A stretch of 64,000 bases of DNA from Clostridia bacterium (GTDB taxonomy: Bacteria > Bacillota > Clostridia > Christensenellales > Borkfalkiaceae). Below, in pieces: positions 14,581 through 21,542 of the stretch. The translations under genes and the position numbers were made by a program. How positions within the stretch are numbered: the stretch's first letter is position 1; the number at the start of each line of letters is the position of its first letter. The notes under the pieces were generated by a model. That model ran no database searches. It had not been told where the DNA came from and was given only the letters and a program-made list of their open reading frames with translations. Where the stretch lies: contig JAFVQM010000014.1 of assembly GCA_017504795.1 (NCBI GenBank), forward strand, positions 1 through 64,000, in the 5' to 3' direction.

Positions 14581-15953
14581 GTTACACTCGTGAAGAATTA
14601 GAAAACAACTATAATATCCACAAAATTAAAGAAATTTGTATCGGTTTAGGCGGAACGCCCGGAACAAAGAAAAAAGACCAGATTATAGACCTTATTCTCG
14701 ATATACAAAACGGTATGATACCGCAAAAAAAATCGGCGGGGCGTAAAAGCAACTTAGAAAAAGCGCGCGAATATCAGGTTGACGAGTTTTCTAAAACCCA
14801 AGTATCCGACTATGAAACTACCACCGAAACGACTTATAACTACGGCGAAGCGATAAAGGTATCGGGTACGTTTGAGAAATATGAAAACGCTGACCACGGC
14901 TTTTTGCGTGGCGAAAACTTTAAGGTAACTTCGCTGACTGACGTTTACGTAAAACCACAAAACGTACGCGCTTTTAGATTAAGAGAAGGCGATTTCGTTG
15001 AAGGAACTGCCGTATACGGTAGAGATAACGGCGCGCCGTCTCTTCAAACGGTGGATAAAATTAACGGTATGCCGTATAGTTTAGAAAAAAGGCGTAAATT
15101 TAGCGATTTAGAGCCGTATTATCCCGACAAAAAAATTAAACTTGAAGTTGAAAATCACAGCGATATTTCACTTCGTGAAATAGACCTTTTGTCGCCTATC
15201 GGTTTAGGGCAAAGGGGTTTAATCGTAGCGCCACCAAAAGCGGGCAAGACCACGCTACTTAAAAAAATAGCGTCGGCAATATCGAAAAACCACCAAGGCG
15301 TTAAACTTATAGTTTTACTAATAGGCGAGCGCCCCGAAGAAGTTACCGATATCAAGCGTTCGGTTTTAGCCGAAGTTATATATTCTACTTTTGACGAAAA
15401 GCCCAAAAACCACGTTAGAATTTGCAATCTAGCGATAGAAAAGGCAAAGCGTATGGTAGAGTGTGGGGAAGACGTTGTTATTTTGCTTGACTCAATAACT
15501 AGGCTTACACGCGCGTTTAACGAAACTATCGTATCTAGTGGAAAAACGTTGACGGGCGGTATCGATCCAACCGCGCTTCAAGAAGCAAAACGCGTGTTCG
15601 GTTCGGCTAGAAATTTAGGTAATGGCAGTTTAACTATAATTGCAACCGCGCTAGTCCAAACTGGCTCAAAAATGGACGACGTTATCTACGAAGAATTCAA
15701 AGGCACGGGAAACAGTGAAATCGTTCTAAAATCAAGTTTATCCGAGCGCAGAATTTTCCCAGCCATTGATTTGTATCGTTCGGGAACGAGAAAGGAAGAA
15801 TTACTTCTTACCGAAAAAGAACTTGACTGCGCTTACGATTTAAGAAGGTATTTAAGCGGTAGAGAAGACGCGGAAGTTACGCTTATTGAAACTTTCAAAA
15901 ACACTAAAAACAATCAAGAACTTATTGAAAAAATTTCTACTTTGATTAAGTAG
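14577..15953 (+). CDS. rho: Transcription termination factor Rho
   Basis: 458 residues. The N-terminal SAP-like helical domain (about 1-50) and a short basic linker precede the cold-shock RNA-binding domain (about 78-155, including GFLRG and DVYVKPQNVRAFRLREGD), then the hexameric ATPase with Walker A APPKAGKTT (about 217-225), the Walker B strand VVILLDSITRL and TGGIDPTAL. Rho threads RNA and releases stalled polymerase. The N-terminal insertion is short compared with many clostridial Rho proteins. GGAGAG upstream. It starts within the stop of the hydrolase gene and is 14 bases before mtnN. It ends in TAG, which shows amber is an ordinary stop here. Confidence 0.97.
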   Translation: MSYTREELENNYNIHKIKEICIGLGGTPGTKKKDQIIDLILDIQNGMIPQKKSAGRKSNLEKAREYQVDEFSKTQVSDYETTTETTYNYGEAIKVSGTFEKYENADHGFLRGENFKVTSLTDVYVKPQNVRAFRLREGDFVEGTAVYGRDNGAPSLQTVDKINGMPYSLEKRRKFSDLEPYYPDKKIKLEVENHSDISLREIDLLSPIGLGQRGLIVAPPKAGKTTLLKKIASAISKNHQGVKLIVLLIGERPEEVTDIKRSVLAEVIYSTFDEKPKNHVRICNLAIEKAKRMVECGEDVVILLDSITRLTRAFNETIVSSGKTLTGGIDPTALQEAKRVFGSARNLGNGSLTIIATALVQTGSKMDDVIYEEFKGTGNSEIVLKSSLSERRIFPAIDLYRSGTRKEELLLTEKELDCAYDLRRYLSGREDAEVTLIETFKNTKNNQELIEKISTLIK

Positions 15954-15967
15954 TTTAAGGAAATATT

Positions 15968-16657
15968 ATGAGCAAAAAAATAAAGACCATAGGTATGGTC
16001 GTTGCGATGGATAAAGAAATTAAGCCCTTTTTAGCAAGCGTAGGCGAGTGTGTTTTAAGCGAGAAAAAGGGGCAGTTTGAAGTTTTTGGCTATAAGTTAA
16101 AGGATAAAGAAATTTACCTTGTTAAAAGCGGAATAGGCGAAATTTTTGCATCAAGCGCAACTCAACTTTTAATTAGCGAATATAAAGTAGAGTTAATTCT
16201 CAACTTTGGCGTTTGCGGTAGTTTGGGTTCGGTTTCCGTGCTTGAAACGGTTATCGTAAAAGGCGTTGTTCACTACGATTTTGACCTTTCCGCAATAGAC
16301 GACGTAAAAGTGGGCGAGTACCCAGGCTATAATTCGCCTATAATATCTGCCGAAAACGAGTATTTACCACTTATAAAAAAGGTAATGGGTAACGTTAGCG
16401 AAGTGGTGTGCGCATCTGCGGATAAGTTCGTTGCGGATAAAAGCGTTAAAAACTATCTTAATTCGACATTTGGTGCGGAAGTTTGCGATATGGAATGTGC
16501 AGGCGTACTTTTAACTGCAAAAGGCGCAAATATTCCGTGTATTATTATAAAAGCGGTGTCTGACGGGGAAGGTGGAGCAGAAGAGTTTAATTCTCTCGTT
16601 CACAAAGCAAGTACCGCGTACGTTTCGGCAGTAAACGAAATTATTAAGGAGTTTTAA
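15968..16657 (+). CDS. mtnN: 5'-methylthioadenosine/S-adenosylhomocysteine nucleosidase
   Basis: 229 residues, full length for the family. Catalytic glutamate in VAMDKEI (about residue 17), substrate-binding MECAGVLL and catalytic aspartate in VSDGEGG near the C-terminus. It hydrolyses MTA and SAH to adenine and the thioribose sugars, recycling methylation by-products. AAGGAAA precedes ATG 15968. The next gene follows after two bases. Confidence 0.93.
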   Translation: MSKKIKTIGMVVAMDKEIKPFLASVGECVLSEKKGQFEVFGYKLKDKEIYLVKSGIGEIFASSATQLLISEYKVELILNFGVCGSLGSVSVLETVIVKGVVHYDFDLSAIDDVKVGEYPGYNSPIISAENEYLPLIKKVMGNVSEVVCASADKFVADKSVKNYLNSTFGAEVCDMECAGVLLTAKGANIPCIIIKAVSDGEGGAEEFNSLVHKASTAYVSAVNEIIKEF

Positions 16658-16659
16658 TT

Positions 16660-17190
16660 ATGGTAAAAGCAGTTTGCCGTTTCAATGAAGAAAAAGTTAA
16701 AAAAATGAGTAGACGTATGCGCATTAGTTCGATATTAACGTCACTACTTATGACGGTTATAATTTTAGTTATGGGCATTTTGAATATCGTATCGTCTTTT
16801 AAGCAAACAGAAGTTCAAAAATGGGTGTTTTTAATACTTGGTATCGCTATATCAATATTTTCTTTTTATCCGCTAGTAACCGCGATAATAACTAACAAGA
16901 GAAACTATCGCGATACGTTAGAGGCTATGAGTTTAGATAAAGGCGAACTTATCTTAGAGTTCGTTATAAAAGAAAAAAAGATAGAACTCAAAGCGATACA
17001 AAACGGCGAAGAGCAAAACGATACTATCCTTATAAGAAACCTATCTTTAATTAAAACCCAAAAAGAAGGCATAGGCATATACCTTAACGAAAATATGTAT
17101 TACATTTTCAATGAAGATATCGTTTTAGGCGATAGAGATATGCTACTTAGAATTTTCAAAAACGCAGGTATAAAAATTAAAAATAGATAA
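16660..17190 (+). CDS. Membrane protein with two TM helices and a YcxB-like C-terminal domain
   Basis: 176 residues. Residues about 22-45 and 52-76 are hydrophobic helices. The remainder is a soluble beta-rich domain (KGELILEFVIKEKKIEL, ILIRNLSLIKTQKEG, IGIYLNENMYYIFNED) that ends in a basic helix. This layout resembles YcxB-type proteins, but the similarity is weak and no function is known. It follows mtnN by 2 bases (AAGGAGTTTTAATT upstream), so it is part of the same transcript, and is followed by a hairpin at 17198-17233. Confidence 0.6.
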   Translation: MVKAVCRFNEEKVKKMSRRMRISSILTSLLMTVIILVMGILNIVSSFKQTEVQKWVFLILGIAISIFSFYPLVTAIITNKRNYRDTLEAMSLDKGELILEFVIKEKKIELKAIQNGEEQNDTILIRNLSLIKTQKEGIGIYLNENMYYIFNEDIVLGDRDMLLRIFKNAGIKIKNR

Positions 17191-17197
17191 TAATTAT

Positions 17198-17236
17198 AAA
17201 CTTTCCGTAGTATATATTATAGTCGGAGAGTTTTAT
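17198..17236 (+). promoter_or_regulatory. Hairpin sequestering the ylxY ribosome binding site / possible attenuator
   Basis: AAACTTTCCG (17198-17207) pairs with CGGAGAGTTT (17224-17233): 10 bp with one G-U and a 16-base loop. The 3' arm contains GGAG (17225-17228), the only Shine-Dalgarno for the TTG start at 17238, and is followed by TTTTATTTT. It can act as a terminator of the upstream operon and/or mask translation of ylxY. Confidence 0.55.
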
Positions 17237-17237
17237 T

Positions 17238-17960
17238 TTGAAAAATACTAAAATAACTGTAATAACCAACCTATTGCTCGTTTTTATCGTGTTTTCAGTA
17301 TTAGCGGTAGGCATTTATTCCGAGCGTAGCGTGACGATATCTTCGTCAAGCGGTAACGGCGTAATTTATCGTGGAACGCAATCATCAAACGGCGTTGCAC
17401 TGATGTTTAACGTGTATGAAAACACCTCGGTAGTTCAAGATATTATAAGCGTTCTTAAAAGCCACGGTGTAACGGCAACGTTTTTCGTGGGTGGATGCTG
17501 GGCTGACGATAACGACAAAACGCTTAAAGATATCGTCAACAGCGGTTTTGAAATAGGCAATCACGGATATTTTCATAAAGACCATAAAAAACTATCCTAT
17601 GAAAAAAACCGTGAAGAAATTCTAAATTGCCATAGCGTAGTTTTAAGAAGTACGGGTTATAATATGAAATTATTTGCGCCTCCATCAGGCGCTTATTCTA
17701 AAACGACCGTAGAAGTTGCTACTGAACTAAATTACAAAACTATAATGTGGTCGAAAGACACGATAGACTGGCGCGATAGCGATATACAAACCATATTAAA
17801 GCGCGCAACCAAAGGCGTGTCGTCTGGCGATTTAATTTTAATGCATCCAAAGCCACATACCTTAGAGGCGCTACCTTTAATAATACAAAAGATAAAAGAG
17901 CAAAACTTAAAGTTTTTAACGGTGTCGGAGTGCGCGTCACTTACGCCTATAAAGGTATAA
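17238..17960 (+). CDS. ylxY: YlxY-like polysaccharide deacetylase family protein (sporulation-associated)
   Basis: 240 residues. An N-terminal signal-anchor helix (about 6-28) is followed by a NodB-fold CE4 domain: ATFFVGGCWA, the metal motif IGNHGYFHKDH, APPSGAYSKTTVEVA, TIMWSKDTIDWRD and LILMHPKPHTLEALP. This set matches the YlxY branch, a family annotated as sporulation-associated. The first catalytic motif is ALMFNVYEN rather than TFDDG, so the general-base aspartate is missing, as I recall for YlxY proteins. The next gene is an M16 peptidase, the same neighbour order as ylxY-mlpA in Bacillus. TTG start with GGAG at 9-base spacing, inside a hairpin. Confidence 0.88.
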   Translation: MKNTKITVITNLLLVFIVFSVLAVGIYSERSVTISSSSGNGVIYRGTQSSNGVALMFNVYENTSVVQDIISVLKSHGVTATFFVGGCWADDNDKTLKDIVNSGFEIGNHGYFHKDHKKLSYEKNREEILNCHSVVLRSTGYNMKLFAPPSGAYSKTTVEVATELNYKTIMWSKDTIDWRDSDIQTILKRATKGVSSGDLILMHPKPHTLEALPLIIQKIKEQNLKFLTVSECASLTPIKV

Positions 17961-17997
17961 AAGATATAAAATAACCAAAAACTAACGTAGGAGAAAT

Positions 17998-19233
17998 ATG
18001 GTCAAATATAAAAAGTACCCAAACGGGCTCAACTTAATAGTGTGTGAAGGCGGTGCTATTTCGTGTTCTTTTTCAATAATGATAGGAACGGGTTCGATAA
18101 ACGAAACGGATAAGCAAAACGGCATATCTCACTATATCGAACATATGAATTTTAAGGGAAATAAAACTTATACTTCGTACGATATATCCGATATTATGGA
18201 GTCAAACGGCGCTAACTTTAACGCGTACACGTCACTTGAAACCACTTGTTTTTACGCTCAAACGATAGTAGATAGCCTTGAAAAAACCTTTTCGGTTATG
18301 GCGGAATCTACTTTTAACTCAATCTATCCTGACGACGAGGCTGAAAAAGAAAAGGGCGTAATTATAGAAGAAATAAATATGAGTGAAGACTCGCCCGACG
18401 ACGTTTGTTACGACTTAATTATGAAAGCCTACTACGGAGAAGACGGTTACGGTCGTACCATCTTAGGCAGTAAAGAAAACGTTTCGTCGTTCGATAAAAA
18501 AGCCGTTTTTGATTACCTAAAAGATTTTTACGTTGCTGAAAACACCGTAATTTCGTTTGCAGGTAACGTTACGCTTGAAAGGGCTGATTATCTCGTTCAA
18601 AAATACGTATTACCTATAATCAATCAAGGCAAAAAGGTAAAAACGCCAAAGCACAACACCAACTGCTTGCGCCAAAACCTAGTTAAAATTAAAGATATCG
18701 AGCAAGCCCATATAGCGCTTGCCTTTGAAACGTACCCGTACGGCGATATAAACCGCGTAAAAAACGAAGTAGCAGTAGGCGTTTTGGGTGGCGGTATGAG
18801 TAGTAGATTGTTTAGAAAAGTTAGAGAAGAAATGGGGCTAGCGTATTCTGTTTATTCGTTTGCGTCAAGATATAAAACGGCAGGTAGCGTAAGCGTATAT
18901 GCCGGCGTTAATTTATCCGAATACAAAAGCGCTTTCCAAGCGATTTTAGACGTTATAAACGAACTAAAACGTAACGGCGTTACTCAAAGTGAAGTTGAAA
19001 AGGTTAAAACTCAACTCAAAGCGTCAACCGTTTACTCGCAAGAGCGCCCCTTAGGGCTATCGCAGTTTTACGCGTCACACTACCTAAAAACGGGAACTAT
19101 TTACGATTTTAACGAAAGAATTAAACAAATTGAAAGCGTTTCGTTAGACGACGTTAATAAAGAGTTTGAAAAGTTTAATAGTTTAGATATTTCAACGGCG
19201 GTAGTTGGTAAAAACGTAGAAAAATTAAATTAA
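17998..19233 (+). CDS. mlpA: M16-family zinc peptidase (MlpA/YmxG type)
   Basis: 411 residues. The inverted zinc motif HxxEH is seen as HYIEH (about 45-49), with the downstream glutamate region EKGVIIEEINM (about 118-128). The second half has the typical inactive-domain pattern (GVLGGGMSSRLFRKVREEMGLAYSVYS). The pitrilysin-like fold degrades peptides in a closed chamber. It follows ylxY by 37 bases with GGAG upstream; this pairing is conserved in spore formers. A bidirectional terminator ends the transcript. Confidence 0.93.
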   Translation: MVKYKKYPNGLNLIVCEGGAISCSFSIMIGTGSINETDKQNGISHYIEHMNFKGNKTYTSYDISDIMESNGANFNAYTSLETTCFYAQTIVDSLEKTFSVMAESTFNSIYPDDEAEKEKGVIIEEINMSEDSPDDVCYDLIMKAYYGEDGYGRTILGSKENVSSFDKKAVFDYLKDFYVAENTVISFAGNVTLERADYLVQKYVLPIINQGKKVKTPKHNTNCLRQNLVKIKDIEQAHIALAFETYPYGDINRVKNEVAVGVLGGGMSSRLFRKVREEMGLAYSVYSFASRYKTAGSVSVYAGVNLSEYKSAFQAILDVINELKRNGVTQSEVEKVKTQLKASTVYSQERPLGLSQFYASHYLKTGTIYDFNERIKQIESVSLDDVNKEFEKFNSLDISTAVVGKNVEKLN

Positions 19234-19235
19234 AA

Positions 19236-19259
19236 AAAGCGGACTTAAAAGTCCGCTTT
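19236..19259. terminator. Bidirectional terminator
   Basis: Stem AAAGCGGACTT / AAGTCCGCTTT with T-rich flanks on both strands, shared by the converging peptidase and amidohydrolase genes. Confidence 0.88.
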
Positions 19260-19263
19260 AATT

Positions 19264-20046
19264 TTACAGTTTTAATATTCTCTTAGCGTTTTCACTAAGT
19301 ATTAAACGCTTTTCGTTATCGGTTAAAAGTTCGTCATGCGCGATAGCGCCTATGTACATTTGAAGGTCACATATAGGATAATCAGTACCAAACACTACCT
19401 TATGAGCGCCTATCTCGTCTATGAGTTTACGGGTGGTGCGGTATCTAAAAATGCCCGTACCCGACAAATCAACGTAGTAATTTTCGTACTTTTTAGCGCG
19501 CTCGATATGGCGTGTAAACTGTTCCTTTTCGCCGGGGTGAGCGCCAACTATTATAGTGTTTTTATGGCTTTCACAAAGCGCATCCATATCGTCAGGTGGA
19601 GTGGGGTGAGCGCTTAATATCATACCTTTTTTAGTAAAATATTCAATGAGTTCAAACATTCCGTCGCTGTTATAGGTGTTTTGCATCTTATTGCTCCACG
19701 GAACGATTTCGCCAACCAAATTAAGCCCTTTTTCGTGAAATTTATCGATATATTTTTTAGATTCTTCAACGTGGTTAGGGTGAACGTGGCAACCAGCAAC
19801 GTAACTACCGCCGTAGTAGTTATATAGCTTCAAGGCGGTGTCGTTATATGAAGATAAAACTTCCCACACGTTATCAGGGGTGGTAGGGGTGTGCCCTAAT
19901 ACCGAACCGCAAAACTTTGAAACGCCGTACCTTTTCATAATTGAAAGGGTAAAATCTTTGTCCATCTCGCTAGACGGGAAACGGCAAAGATTTTCGTTCA
20001 AGTTTGAAAACGGGTGAGTATGAAAGTCAATAATTTCAAATTCCAT
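19264..20046 (-). CDS. Amidohydrolase-superfamily metal-dependent hydrolase
   Basis: 260 residues, TIM-barrel amidohydrolase-2 type. Metal ligands are visible: DFHTHPF at the N-terminus, GCHVHPNH, SAHPTPP and AHPGEKEQ in the middle, and the terminal aspartate in FGTDYPICD. Relatives include decarboxylases and lactonases such as the TIM-barrel dicarboxylate and ACMSD-like enzymes; the substrate is unknown. AAGGAG supports the start at 20046. It has a full consensus promoter on the minus strand (20066-20094) and stands alone apart from a tiny gene upstream. Confidence 0.82.
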   Translation of the reverse strand: MEFEIIDFHTHPFSNLNENLCRFPSSEMDKDFTLSIMKRYGVSKFCGSVLGHTPTTPDNVWEVLSSYNDTALKLYNYYGGSYVAGCHVHPNHVEESKKYIDKFHEKGLNLVGEIVPWSNKMQNTYNSDGMFELIEYFTKKGMILSAHPTPPDDMDALCESHKNTIIVGAHPGEKEQFTRHIERAKKYENYYVDLSGTGIFRYRTTRKLIDEIGAHKVVFGTDYPICDLQMYIGAIAHDELLTDNEKRLILSENAKRILKL

Positions 20047-20065
20047 AGCGATTTCTCCTTAAAAA

Positions 20066-20094
20066 AGTATACGCTATGGAACTTGTTTTGTCAA
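20066..20094 (-). promoter_or_regulatory. Consensus promoter of the amidohydrolase gene
   Basis: On the minus strand TTGACA (20094-20089), 17 bases, TATACT (20071-20066), immediately downstream of the small gene 20098-20244. Confidence 0.82.
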
Positions 20095-20097
20095 CCG

Positions 20098-20244
20098 TTA
20101 ATTTGTAGTAACGTTACCGCCTAGGCAACCGCAAGTCGTGGTGGTAAGCAGTGCAAGAAGAAGTAGCGCTTGGGTTGACGAAATCGTAGAATTTGTCGTA
20201 AGTAAAAACAAAAGACCTAAAAAAACAAGGTTAGTAGAACTCAT
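20098..20244 (-). CDS. Small hydrophobic peptide with C-terminal Cys-Gly motif
   Basis: 48 codons from ATG 20244 to TAA 20098, with AAAGGAG placed 7 bases before the start (20252-20258 region). Two hydrophobic stretches (LVFLGLLFLL and ALLLLALL) are separated by Ser/Thr-rich residues, and the end reads TTTCGCLGG followed by NVTTN. It looks like a small membrane peptide. A second hydrophobic small protein, much richer in Cys, is encoded at 21130-21345. No family recognised. The strong ribosome binding site is the main evidence that it is real. Confidence 0.6.
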   Translation of the reverse strand: MSSTNLVFLGLLFLLTTNSTISSTQALLLLALLTTTTCGCLGGNVTTN

Positions 20245-20299
20245 ATTTTACTCCTTTTACAAAAATTTCTATATTACTACAATATGCGACTTTTTATTC

Positions 20300-20321
20300 A
20301 ATATGTTAAAGTTGACATATT
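20300..20321. promoter_or_regulatory. Palindromic ArsR-type operator
   Basis: A 22-bp near-palindrome: outer arms AATATGT and ACATATT are perfect and 9 of 11 base pairs match overall. It overlaps the TTGACA -35 box (20312-20317) of the arsR-type gene, as expected of autoregulation. Confidence 0.7.
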
Positions 20322-20341
20322 TTCTCTTCTTCATTTATCAT
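20312..20341 (+). promoter_or_regulatory. Promoter of the ArsR-family gene
   Basis: TTGACA (20312-20317), 18 bases, TATCAT (20336-20341), 29 bases before ATG 20370, with AAGGGGGAATA-type ribosome binding site between. Confidence 0.65.
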
Positions 20342-20369
20342 AAAACTGTAAAATCAAGGGGGAATAATT

Positions 20370-20717
20370 ATGAACGCTATTAAACCTGTTTTACTACTTG
20401 ATAAAAAAACTCAAAATATGATAGAAAGTTACGTTCCGTCTGACGAAACTCTCGAAGAACTAGTAAGTTTTTTTAGTATTTTTTCCGATTTGACAAGACT
20501 GCGTATGATATCGGCGTTAGCAATTAGCGAAATGTGTGTAACCGATTTATCTACGCTACTTGAAATCAACCAAACCACCGTTTCTCATCAATTAAAAACC
20601 CTGCGCGATATAGGTGCCGTAAAGTATCGCCGAGATGGTAAAATTATTTTATATTCGCTTAAAAACGAAGTTATAAACGAAGTGCTACTTAAAGGCGTAG
20701 AGTTTCTCGGCTACTAA
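20370..20717 (+). CDS. ArsR/SmtB-family transcriptional regulator
   Basis: 115 residues, winged helix-turn-helix: FSDLTRLRMISALAISEMCVTDLSTLLEINQTTVSHQLKTL region (about 34-74), then the wing GAVKYRRDGKIILYSL. The usual metal site ELCVCDL reads EMCVTDLS, with only one cysteine, and the C-terminal helix has no His/Asp metal cluster. It may therefore sense something other than classical thiophilic metals, or be a non-metal member. It is followed not by an efflux gene but by palindromic repeat elements; the stop codon lies inside element A. A divergent tiny membrane gene shares the upstream region. Confidence 0.9.
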   Translation: MNAIKPVLLLDKKTQNMIESYVPSDETLEELVSFFSIFSDLTRLRMISALAISEMCVTDLSTLLEINQTTVSHQLKTLRDIGAVKYRRDGKIILYSLKNEVINEVLLKGVEFLGY

Positions 20718-20835
20718 GGCGTTATTTCGGGTATTATGCGTCGTTTCTACTTAGCCGATAGACTTCGTTGACCAACAAGGTCTAACTCAGCCTATCGCCT
20801 TCGTGAGCCTAGCCTAATACCCAAACTAACGCCTT
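20716..20835. repeat. Palindromic repeat element, copy A
   Basis: 120 bp with terminal inverted repeats AAGGCGTTA / TAACGCCTT and an inner pair GGGTATTA / TAATACCC. The centre GACCAACAAGGTC is at 20770-20782. The left end overlaps the stop codon of the ArsR gene. One of five related copies in the window (B to E below). Confidence 0.75.
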
Positions 20836-20843
20836 AATTCAGG

Positions 20844-20971
20844 TTTTAAGCCCTTATAAATTTCGTTAAAGTGCGTTTCTGCCGTCGCCGTGTGTCTGCA
20901 ATGACCAACAAGGTCGCGCACCCTTTCAAAAACACAAACGCTTCGTCTAACTCGTTTCTAAGGGCTTAAAA
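20844..20971. repeat. Palindromic repeat element, copy B
   Basis: 128 bp with 13-bp terminal inverted repeats TTTTAAGCCCTTA / TAAGGGCTTAAAA and centre GACCAACAAGGTC at 20903-20915. In tandem with copy A. Together A and B fill most of the 412-bp gap between the ArsR gene and the Cys-rich gene. Confidence 0.78.
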
Positions 20972-21004
20972 TACGGGTTTTAATAGGCTTTGTGTTAAGA
21001 TAAC

Positions 21005-21093
21005 TTTTTTGCACAGCAAAAAAATATAACTGCGACAGCATAATATCACAATTACAAAGTAATTATATCACTTTCGCAAAGCGAAAATACAAC
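21005..21093. repeat. Array of mini-hairpins separated by ATATCAC-like heptamers
   Basis: Four short hairpins with different stems, TTTTTTGC-ACA-GCAAAAAA (21005-21023), TGC-GACA-GCA (21031-21040), AATTAC-AAA-GTAATT (21050-21064) and TTTCGC-AAA-GCGAAA (21072-21086), each followed by ATATAAC, ATATCAC, ATATCAC or ATACAAC. The spacer is conserved while the stems vary. Confidence 0.6.
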
Positions 21094-21095
21094 TA

Positions 21096-21124
21096 AAAAA
21101 GCGGTGGAAATTCCACCGCTTTTC
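21096..21124. terminator. Terminator of the Cys-rich small gene
   Basis: Stem AAAAGCGGTGGAA / TTCCACCGCTTTT at 21097-21123, T-rich on both sides. It lies 5 bases past the minus-strand stop codon at 21130. Confidence 0.85.
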
Positions 21125-21129
21125 ACTTA

Positions 21130-21345
21130 TTATTTACCGCAACCTAAGCCGTAGGGTTTAGGACAGCCACCCTTATTGCCACAGCAACAGCATAAAACGA
21201 GAAGTAACGGAAGTAACCAACCGCAACCGCAAATCTTATCGATTATACCGTTTAAGCATCCGTTACCACAGCAACAGAGAACGAGTAGAATAATAAGTAT
21301 GTACAAACAGCAGTTATCACCGCCGAATCCAAAAAGGTTCATCAT
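21130..21345 (-). CDS. Small cysteine-rich hydrophobic protein
   Basis: 71 residues with two hydrophobic segments, each ending in a cysteine cluster: LYILIILLVLCCCGNGC and WLLPLLLVLCCCCGNKGGC, then a Gly/Pro/Cys tail (PYGLGCGK). About 15 cysteines in all. The start was placed at ATG 21345 because GGAGG lies 8 bases upstream; an ORF extension to 21360 has none. The duplicated helix-plus-Cys layout suggests an internal duplication. No family recognised; it resembles small hydrophobic proteins of spore formers only in general character. Own terminator downstream. Confidence 0.72.
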   Translation of the reverse strand: MMNLFGFGGDNCCLYILIILLVLCCCGNGCLNGIIDKICGCGWLLPLLLVLCCCCGNKGGCPKPYGLGCGK

Positions 21346-21441
21346 AATTTTTTCCTCCAAAATATTTTTAAGGTGATATTTCTATCACTACATAGTATTT
21401 ATTTTTTCGTAAAAGTGTTACTTTTGTTGTAATTTTAATTA

Positions 21442-21459
21442 AATTATGTTAACATAATT
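21442..21459. promoter_or_regulatory. 18-bp perfect palindrome upstream of the ECF S component gene
   Basis: AATTATGTTAACATAATT is a perfect palindrome in the gap between the divergent Cys-rich gene and the ECF transporter gene, a reasonable site for a dimeric regulator. AT-rich palindromes can arise by chance. Confidence 0.4.
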
Positions 21460-21542
21460 ATAGCAAGCACCTATTTTAGGGCTTGACTTTATCTTTTTTT
21501 ATTTTTCTTACGGGTATCTATATGAACCCGATTGGAGGCAAT

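Noticed and set aside
20138..20383. Plus-strand 81-codon ORF upstream of the ArsR gene
   Set aside because: Runs across the ArsR promoter and operator and has no ribosome binding site; the minus-strand 48-codon gene explains part of the region better.
20716..20971. Palindromic elements A and B as integron attC sites
   Set aside because: The outer repeats run GGCGTTA...TAACGCC, opposite to the attC RYYYAAC...GTTRRRY order, and no integrase or cassette genes are present.
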